Shown here: positions 57,034 to 64,000 of the stretch, piece by piece | Position numbering within the stretch: the first letter of the stretch is position 1 | How the letters are laid out: the number at the start of each line of letters is the position of its first letter | DNA from: Periglandula ipomoeae IasaF13 | Taxonomy: Eukaryota > Ascomycota > Sordariomycetes > Hypocreales > Clavicipitaceae | Assembly: GCA_000222875.2 (NCBI GenBank) | Contig: AFRD01000025.1 | Location: 84,710-148,709 of the forward strand | Direction: 5' to 3' | DNA: 64,000 nucleotides | Made by a program: the position numbers and the translations under genes | Notes under the pieces: generated by a model | What the model was told of the DNA's origin: nothing | What the model saw: the letters and a program-made list of their open reading frames with translations, nothing else | The model's database searches: none

Positions 57034-57775
57034 ACTATTCGCATGGTAACAGTACCAAAGATAAGTCGCAATTAGGTGCTGTACAAAAGTTTCACTATGT
57101 GTAGTTAAGGTTGTCATGCTGAAGGTTGATGTCGATATGGTAAAAAGTTTAGTCTTGTACGTACAGGTAGTATTGTGGAAGTGGCTGCCTTCTGCATCAT
57201 GAGATGTGGAATTAATTGCCGAATTTTCCTTGCCTTTCATCCCACATAATGTTGAGATCTCTATTGATTGACTGTGTTGCGGGCCGTGCCATCCCGGATA
57301 ACTGTGGCATGCTTGGATATAAGTCTTTGACATGCATATAAGATGTTGAATATCAGCAGCAATTAAGAGAATTTCTAAGTTCGGCCCCCATTAAAACATG
57401 TACTCATGTCTCAGTGCATCTCAAAATGCTTTCAAAATAGTGCACAGAGCATCTGGCGATCAAGCAAAAGCTTGCTTGTTGTGATTGTGCATCATTGCTC
57501 GATAGTATCAGGTAGGAGCCCTTCTTTTCGAAGGCATTACATTGCAAACACTTCTTCTTTTTACATAGGCATTATAGAGCTCAATAACACTGAACTTAAA
57601 GAACAACTATTTACTGGGTATTGCATGTACATATAGCTTTCTCACAGATCAATAGCCACGTCATGCGTGTCTTCTGACATAAACTTTAGTAACTTGCGAG
57701 TTTGACTTCGGCAAGTGCCCCCAATTTGTTCCCCAAGTTGCTCGCAACAGTTCAAATCGCAAGAGGTTCCCGGCT
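57034..57775. other. Intergenic between convergent genes
   Basis: 3' flanks of the P450 and the hydroxylase-family gene; only short ORFs. Confidence 0.45.
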
Positions 57776-58810
57776 TCACCAGATGGGAAGTTTGACTTTC
57801 CTTGAACGGTCCACATTAGAGTTTGCAAACTCAATTCTGCGTGAATGCGTTCCGAACAAGACGTCCCACACACGTGTCTGCTTGCCGTAGCTATGACTCT
57901 TCCTCCACCCCGTGCGATGATGTAAGTCATGGTCTTCTGTCACAATCTCCATATCGAAGTATTCCAGCACCTTGCTAAACGGCGTTGGAGCGGTCATATG
58001 CAGCCTTAAGCCACTGTGACCCCATATTTCGGAATAAATGACATATTGGTGACATATCCACCATTCATGGAAACTCAATGACAAGCCGAGCATCCAGAAG
58101 ATTGCATAAGTAAGCATCGGAATGCCCACCATGTCAATGAACTCCTGCTCGCTGTCCCCATAGGCAGCTAAGAGCGGATTTGGGTGTTTCGTAAGGTGAT
58201 GAGTACGATGAAACTTCCATAACGCCGGAACTTCGTGCATAATACGGTGATACCAATAGAAACAGAAGTCTAGGACCAAGCCATAAATTCCGACCTTGAA
58301 AAAAAGCGAGAGCCACCACGTCCATGATTTGAGCAAAAGTAAAGGCTCAGAGCTGGGATCATGGGTCAGAAACATGGCTAATCCAAGACGAAAGCCAGTG
58401 ACCTTCATAAAAGACATGAAAACCTTGGCGACATCTCGATTGGGAACACCGTCGCGCTCTCGAACATCACCATCTAAAAAGCCGTGTACATGGCCCAGGC
58501 ATCTCAGTAGATGCACAAGTCGAATTAAAGTGATGTTGTACGCTGCGATGTAGATCATATAAGTAGTTAGGACTTCAGCCTTTTCGCTCTTGTGGATGTG
58601 GAAGAAAAGTTGTTGAATAGCAATGGGCAGCAGGGCATGAAGCAGGATCCAGACATGCTGAGATACACTGTCGAGATGAGCGACTGCTGTATTCTTGGCA
58701 TTAGACGGCACTGGTAAGTCATGGTCAATATGATGCAGATTGAGTATATCAATCAGCCAATGTGCTGGGCCCCAAGAGGACTTCTTGCCGCGCCGCCAGG
58801 TGGACTTCAT
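57776..58810 (-). CDS. Fatty acid hydroxylase / sterol desaturase superfamily protein
   Basis: Di-iron membrane oxygenase superfamily (C-4 sterol methyl oxidases, sphingolipid and fatty acid hydroxylases, plant CER1-type enzymes). Single exon of 344 aa from ATG 58810; the frame runs 21 codons further up but without an ATG. Four to five membrane segments. The histidine boxes are present in order: HRIMH, HRTHH and, near the end, EDHDLHH. Substrate cannot be read from sequence. Its position next to a fatty acyl-CoA reductase on the same strand and a CYP52-like P450 suggests an acyl-chain or fatty-aldehyde substrate; this is inference. The frame is intact. Confidence 0.82.
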   Translation of the reverse strand: MKSTWRRGKKSSWGPAHWLIDILNLHHIDHDLPVPSNAKNTAVAHLDSVSQHVWILLHALLPIAIQQLFFHIHKSEKAEVLTTYMIYIAAYNITLIRLVHLLRCLGHVHGFLDGDVRERDGVPNRDVAKVFMSFMKVTGFRLGLAMFLTHDPSSEPLLLLKSWTWWLSLFFKVGIYGLVLDFCFYWYHRIMHEVPALWKFHRTHHLTKHPNPLLAAYGDSEQEFIDMVGIPMLTYAIFWMLGLSLSFHEWWICHQYVIYSEIWGHSGLRLHMTAPTPFSKVLEYFDMEIVTEDHDLHHRTGWRKSHSYGKQTRVWDVLFGTHSRRIEFANSNVDRSRKVKLPIW

Positions 58811-59782
58811 TTGGTAACAGATTGGACGTTGCTTCGTGTGAATTGCGTGCAATACCAAAATCCGAGGTATCAAAAAAGAGAAGATTAAGTGATATTGGAA
58901 CTTGCGCTGAGGTCTCTATCTATCGACAACTTCTCGATGTAGAGGCATTCTTGCATTGACTTTTTGCGGAAACTTGCGGTCGGGCTAGCTGCGTGGTCGA
59001 CGTCGCCATTCGCTTGCTTTGTCCCTGCTCATGAAAGACTGATACCATATGCGACCGCAGTCGACGATCTCGTCTTAACATCCGCCCTAGTCGAGCCCTC
59101 CTACAGCAAAACCTAAAGGACGATCAAAAGATCGCCGCGCAGGATTTACTCGATGGTGCTGGTTCACGTTTTGGGCGGGCGGAGTATCTCCGTTTCCGAA
59201 ATCCCGGCATGCGGCAGGCTCAATGTTACCTCACCAGCCGAGTGCGGCTAACTTTCTAAGTCAAGTACATTGCCTCATATCCGCACGGACAGATATGACA
59301 GAACATTGCGGGCCCTCAGATTTCAGTTTCAGAAGCTATATCGCGAGACAAATGCCACTCTAACGTGCAGAGCTTAACATAATATCAGGTGGAAACAAAG
59401 TCTCACCAATGTGTTACAAATTGCGAAACTTATTGTTGTACCGAAGAGAAAAATCGCTTTAGTTACGCCCAAAAGTAGTCAGGAACACCCGTGAGCCATA
59501 TACTCAGGTGCATTGTTTGTTGAATGAATTGAAGTTATGTATACATTCATTTCGTGTGAGTTTATTGCAGAAGGCCTTGGGCCTGGCGCATCTATAGCAT
59601 TATGTTGTGTTTTGAGACTGTTGTGCAACTCAGAGCTTCATTCATATTAAAAAATTTTGGACTGTTTTGATGCTGAACCCAATAAAATGGCGCTGCCAAT
59701 GACTATCCTAATAACATGCTTTCTTGCGCAGTTGCACACAAATATTGCTCCATCCTTTTTAATTAGACACAGAGCCACGTTG
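58811..59782. other. Intergenic, no gene seen
   Basis: Promoter side of the hydroxylase gene and 3' side of the reductase. No coding sequence recognised. Confidence 0.45.
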
Positions 59783-61114
59783 TTAGTCTCTCTTTTCCTG
59801 CTTGCCCTGCCCGGACTTGGATATCAGATGCTCAGTGACACCATAGCAAATCGTGGAGAGGTACTGCTCTACATCTATGCTCATGTTCTCATCAATAGCC
59901 GGTTTGAAGTCAAATGTCCGATGCGTCCACGGAGCGAAAGTCTCATTCAGCTTCGAAACATAGAACAAACCCAATCTAGCTTTCTTGCTCTCAGAGTTTT
60001 TCCCCAAAAACTCGTACCAGATCATTGCGATCGTTAGAGGTAGCCAGTGAAATAGGAACGTGAAGAGGGTGAGAAGTGGACCAATAGACCCAATGAAGTA
60101 AATATTGGATGCTTGGTGCCTGTTCTGGCTGCGAAATAGTTTTGGTAGGTGGACAGATGCATCATTGAGGCTGATAGCATTTGCTATTGTGGCGACGCTG
60201 TAGACGATGCGTGCTTGGTTCTGGCCCTCTTCTTTAGGCTTATAGAGCTCTCTAATGAGACATTTGCATACATCGTCAACGGCAATAATGTCAAGTTTTG
60301 TGTCAGGCAGGCCATTCACGACCCGCAATACACCGCAGCCGATGGCAGCCACATATGCTGCAAATCCAGCCTTGGAGTCTATCCAGCCAGGAAACGGGAA
60401 CCACCTCGCTGCGCAAATGATGCTTGGCCGTACAATGGTGAGGTTTTCTCCAGCCTGCGCGACCAAGAGATGTTCGACGAGACTCTTTGATAGAGTGTAT
60501 ATGTTCGGATGGCCAGTTTCTTGTAGGGCCATCTCTCGCGATAATGTTCCATCTCGAAGATCTGAGTATATCTCATATGCTTCGCGAGGCAGCTCTGCCA
60601 AAGTCTCATAAATAGGGCCAGATCGTGGGCGGGTGACGTACGCTATGCTTGTATGGACGAATCTTTGAAGCTTCGGACAGACCCTGGACAGGGCCAGGAC
60701 GTTCAATGCAGCAGACACATTGCAGTCAAGTGCCTCACTGACAGTTGGGTCGAAGTTGATGCACCCCGCCGTATGCATGATGTGTGTGACTGATGAAGTT
60801 ACAAACGCATAGTCCATGGGACTGAAGATACCGCATTGCTCCTTTGCCAAGTCGCCATCGATGGCCTGAACTTGGTCGGTCCAGTTCTCGGGAAGAATTG
60901 AAAAGCATGGTGCGGAAGCAACATCCGCCTTGAATCGTTCCAATGCCGACAACATGCCTTTCGAACGAATGAGCACAATGATGCGAAGGCTGTATAAGGT
61001 TTGTTCTTGCAACAGGGCAGCCAGGACGACCTTGCCAAGAAACCCCGTTGCTCCCGTCAGAAGAATGACATTACGAATCTGGTACTGAGACCTGTCATTA
61101 TGAGAGACCTCCAT
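59783..61114 (-). CDS. Fatty acyl-CoA reductase-like NAD(P)-binding protein
   Basis: Extended short-chain dehydrogenase of the 'male sterility' class (NAD-binding 4), which reduces acyl thioesters to aldehyde or alcohol. Single exon, 443 aa, ATG at 61114. Rossmann motif TGATGFLGK at about residues 20-28, active-site Y-x-x-x-K as YTLSKS, and the family landmarks VTHIMHTAGCINFD, TSIAYV and IVRPSII. A short C-terminal domain with a hydrophobic stretch (FTFLFHWLPLTIAMIWY) fits the membrane-associated 'sterile' domain of acyl reductases, somewhat shorter than in plant and animal enzymes. Frame intact. It sits on the same strand as the hydroxylase and the FAD monooxygenase. Confidence 0.85.
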   Translation of the reverse strand: MEVSHNDRSQYQIRNVILLTGATGFLGKVVLAALLQEQTLYSLRIIVLIRSKGMLSALERFKADVASAPCFSILPENWTDQVQAIDGDLAKEQCGIFSPMDYAFVTSSVTHIMHTAGCINFDPTVSEALDCNVSAALNVLALSRVCPKLQRFVHTSIAYVTRPRSGPIYETLAELPREAYEIYSDLRDGTLSREMALQETGHPNIYTLSKSLVEHLLVAQAGENLTIVRPSIICAARWFPFPGWIDSKAGFAAYVAAIGCGVLRVVNGLPDTKLDIIAVDDVCKCLIRELYKPKEEGQNQARIVYSVATIANAISLNDASVHLPKLFRSQNRHQASNIYFIGSIGPLLTLFTFLFHWLPLTIAMIWYEFLGKNSESKKARLGLFYVSKLNETFAPWTHRTFDFKPAIDENMSIDVEQYLSTICYGVTEHLISKSGQGKQEKRD

Positions 61115-61825
61115 TGTGGAAGGTTATAGTGGATAATTGTGATAGAGAAATATTGACGATGAATGGCAGGCCATTGACCCAGATGAGAATACGGTTATTT
61201 TATCATCAATTCATTCAGCAGCCTCTCATCTGCGCCGAAGCTATGTCAGGCTCTGCGGCGCGATGTCACCGCGCGCTTCGTATAAGCCGGCACCATAATC
61301 CTGAAGGGGTCATTTGGGTTCTCGATTTATTACTTCGTGCGAATGTGAGCGATAGTGAGACAAATCCTTCGTTGAGTTTCTGGTTTCAAACTGGAACTAG
61401 CAATCTCCCATGAATGATGGTGCTGGAGAAAGCTGGATTCCTCTACTTGGCTGGACACACAACATGATGTCCGCCTCGGCCGAGAGCCAAGGTGCTGATC
61501 GCCGCGCGGATTATTCAGTTTCTGGTTTGAAACAGAAAAATTGCTCGCGTCAGCTAGAATGTAATTGGCGTCCTAGGCGACGGGATGGAGTTTTTCCGGA
61601 ATGATGCGGAATGAGAAGACGGGGAGTCTCTGAGCGCGACGGAGAAAGAGCTGGGGTGAAATAGTGCGGATCTGGTAACGGTTTTTATTATTTTTTAACG
61701 TGTAGGGCCCTCAATTGGCACTCTTCCACTCATGAATACTACATTATATCAAATATCGATCGAGTCAGCACACGTCACCTTCTTGAAAGCCTCATCCATC
61801 ACCGTCATATCATCCAAAGTCCAAC
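61115..61825. other. Intergenic, no gene seen
   Basis: Promoter side of the reductase gene. Contains two related words, GTTTCTGGTTTCAAAC (about 61377) and GTTTCTGGTTTGAAAC (about 61518), near-palindromic over GGTTTSAAAC; could be binding sites but unsupported. Confidence 0.4.
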
Positions 61826-63367
61826 TTATGAAACCCTAATACCCCTCGCCTCAAAATACCCCTCAACACCACCAATTCCCCCCTTCACAACAGCAACATG
61901 CCCATCCGGCCTCACCAAGTACACCGCATCCCTCACCAACCCCGCCAACTCGCAACCCTCTGTATACGAATACACATCAAGCGGAACATCATGCTCCTTG
62001 CACCACTGCACCACATCGTCGCCCGCCGCACCATATACATGAATCTGCCACCGCATCGCAAGCGAAGTGAAATTGCTCACCCCATCGATGTTCACCCACG
62101 GTAGTCTCTCACCCGGCTGAACACCGCTCGTCGACCCCGAAGAGAGTCTCATGTTTTTGTAATTAAGCGTGAACTGCGACCCCGTCAAGAAGAAGAACTT
62201 CCTCACTGTGCGGAAAGAGAACACCAGTGGGAAAAGAAGTGGTAGGACTCGTGTTCGAATAAAACGTGCGAACCACCCCGTGTTTGTCGCCATTGTGAAG
62301 ACTCGATCTGTAGATGAGACCAATTTCTCTGCGAAACATCGCCTCTCTTCCTCATATGTTTCTAACAGATCCTCTTTGGCATCGCCCTTGATCACAGCCG
62401 CCATTTTCTAAGCAAGGTTGATTGCGTCCCCAATGCCCGTGTTCATGCCCTGCCCGCCCGCAGGACTGTGCACATGCGCTGCGTCGCCGATGAGGAATGC
62501 CCTCCCTTTGCTGAAGTGGTCTGCTACGCGGTGGTGTACGCGGTATGTCGAGAACCAGTTTTCTCGTTCGACTTGCAGCTTCATGCGCTGGATAGCTTCG
62601 TGGCCTATGTCGTCAAACACTAGATCGCGCGGCTGGAAATCTGCCCCGGTTGGTAACTTGTCCTGGTGGACGGTGCCGACTAGTCGGCCGCGGTGATGGC
62701 CCGCGAGTGGGAAAACGGCGAGAAAGTCAGATGTGTCGAGGCACACGTGGACTTGGCCGTCCATGACAGGACCTGTGCCTTGGATGTCTGCGACGTAGAA
62801 GAGATGGCCGTATGTTCCGCCAGGAAAGGTGATGCCTAGTGTCTTTCGAACGATGGAGTGCGCGCCATGGCAGCCGGCTATGTATTTTGCTGTGATTGCT
62901 TCTCGTCCATTGGGAGTTTGAACATGAGCTGTTACTGTCCCTGATAGAGTGTCTTCGGAAAAGTCTAGCAATTCGGTAGACAGCTCAATTAGTACGCCGT
63001 AGTGTGTTTGTAGTTGATCTGCTAACAACTTTTCATGTTCATGCTGCGATATCGTCCGACCAGTCGAGTGCGGCGTGAGGCCTTTGCCTAGGTCGGCGAC
63101 GGGGAGTTGAAAGGCTCGCTTCCCGCGCACCCACATGTTGAATCCGTCCACGATATGAGAGCGCTCGATGATGCTCTGGGTGAGAGACGGGTCCAATTGA
63201 TTGTACAGCTCTAGGGTTCGTGCTTGCACGGCAATGGCTCGCGTGGAGGTTGCTGGCTGTGTCGCTTTTTCAATGATGCGCACCCTGATGTTGAGCTTTG
63301 AAAGATACAAAGCCAGCACGAGGCCTGTTGGGCCGGCTCCGACGATGAGAACGTCAATGTCTGTCAT
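61826..63367 (-). pseudogene. FAD-dependent aromatic-type monooxygenase, one in-frame TAG
   Basis: PHBH/phenol-hydroxylase-fold flavoprotein monooxygenase. ATG at 63367 (MTDIDVLIVGAGPTGL, Rossmann GxGxxG). GCHGAHSIVRK stands in place of the usual DG motif. The second FAD motif FLIGDAAHVHSPAGGQGMNTG is complete. TAG at 62408-62410 falls exactly at the strongly conserved Trp that follows GIGDAINLA in this family; the frame then goes on with KMAAVIKG and a thioredoxin-like C-terminal domain (HVYGAAGDDVVQWC, LVRPDGHVAVV) to TGA at 61826. Total 513 codons. TGG to TAG is a single G-to-A change. The truncated product keeps both FAD motifs but loses the C-terminal domain. Confidence 0.87.
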
Positions 63368-63780
63368 GGTTGTTGACAAACGTCGTGATGGTTTGCAAGA
63401 TGACTGCTATTGCTGAAGATGAATTGCTGTCTCGAGGTTTGATCACGATTTCTGGCCAGGAAAGAAAGTACGACGTGCGACGAAGTCATTGTATTTATTT
63501 CATTATGGCACCACAGGACGTAGCTAGCCATTCGCCCGTACAACGAAGAATAACAGCCATCTTGGGATGAAGCCGATCGGTAGTCGGCAACAAAGTCACC
63601 GACTCGGTTGATGCTGGACGCTTGTTACTAGTGGCGGGTTTGTCATTTCGCCCTTGACCCGTAACGATTCAGGCTGCCAATGTGTCGTGTCGGCCGAATG
63701 AAAGCGCTTGTCTTAGCAGGCGCCAGCCTCTCGCACAGTCGGGACCAAGCCAAGCCCGATGCTTCTCTCATACAGTTAGT
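63368..63780. other. Intergenic, no gene seen
   Basis: Promoter side of the monooxygenase gene; only short ORFs. Confidence 0.4.
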
Positions 63781-63786
63781 GGTCAA

Positions 63787-63981
63787 AAGTATTTGGCCAG
63801 GTCTACGTACAACATGCTAATGTAGAATTAGCTATAATATTGAAATATAGTAAAGAATACTTAAGTATAGTTATTTATATAGAAATACATAGAATATACT
63901 AAAACGTATTTTTATATATTTATCTTAGGTAGATATAGTAGTATCTAGCTAGGCTTGGGATATTAAGGTGGCCAAATACTT
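63787..63981. mobile_element. MITE-like AT-rich element with terminal inverted repeats
   Basis: AAGTATTTGGCCA at 63787-63799 is the exact reverse complement of 63969-63981, enclosing about 170 bp of very AT-rich non-coding DNA. The outer word GTGGTCAAAAGTATT resembles Tc1/mariner-type ends. A C run follows the right repeat and the window ends there, so the element may extend further. Confidence 0.6.
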
Positions 63982-64000
63982 ATGCCCCCCCCCCCTTTCC

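Noticed and set aside
1..64000. CRISPR array, rRNA, bacterial operon or phage features
   Set aside because: No regularly spaced repeats, no rRNA-like sequence, and spliced eukaryotic genes throughout.
1..64000. Reassigned genetic code (TAG/TGA as sense codons)
   Set aside because: Core genes end in TGA or TAG as normal stops (SWR1 in TGA, GGTase beta in TAG), and long core ORFs contain no in-frame TAG or TGA.

Overview
The window is nuclear DNA of a filamentous ascomycete (Pezizomycotina; Dothideomycetes is my tentative guess). The evidence is short GT-AG introns of about 50-105 bp, fungal orthologues such as SWR1, COX23, NAA25 and a CFEM/PTH11-type receptor, and a fungal lipid-metabolism gene group. 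Most genes below are multi-exon models built by hand from splice sites and reading phase.

Layout. 1-17 kb is a loosely packed accessory region. It holds a C-terminal piece of a peptidylarginine deiminase broken by one TGA, several unrecognised genes, three diverged tandem units that each carry the same two-exon 73-aa gene, and two small secreted-protein genes that each have one in-frame stop. 17-42 kb is mostly conserved core: a six-exon uncharacterised gene, complex I subunit NDUFB8, SWR1, a protein kinase, an ILM1-like protein, geranylgeranyltransferase I beta, COX23 and NAA25. These are intact apart from an unresolved splice junction in the ILM1-like gene. 42-64 kb is accessory again: a frameshifted gene of a fungal nuclease-like family, two small membrane/coiled-coil paralogues, a CFEM receptor, a decayed WD40 gene, and a lipid-type group (MFS transporter, CYP52-like P450, fatty acid hydroxylase/sterol desaturase family protein, fatty acyl-CoA reductase, FAD monooxygenase). 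A small AT-rich inverted-repeat element lies at the right edge.

The most striking feature is that many accessory genes are interrupted by exactly one in-frame TAG or TGA (never TAA), usually where the family has Trp or Trp is plausible, while intron phases and reading frame stay intact on both sides. The neighbouring core genes have none. In the two membrane/coiled-coil paralogues the TAG sits at the same place. The explanations are fresh G-to-A nonsense mutation (RIP-like decay), or stop correction at RNA level: UAG to UGG editing is known from other filamentous ascomycetes, and readthrough is also possible. RNA data would decide.

In the lipid group the reductase, hydroxylase and P450 could act in sequence on a fatty-acyl chain, but the P450, transporter and FAD monooxygenase each carry one in-frame stop, so the pathway is dead unless those stops are recoded.
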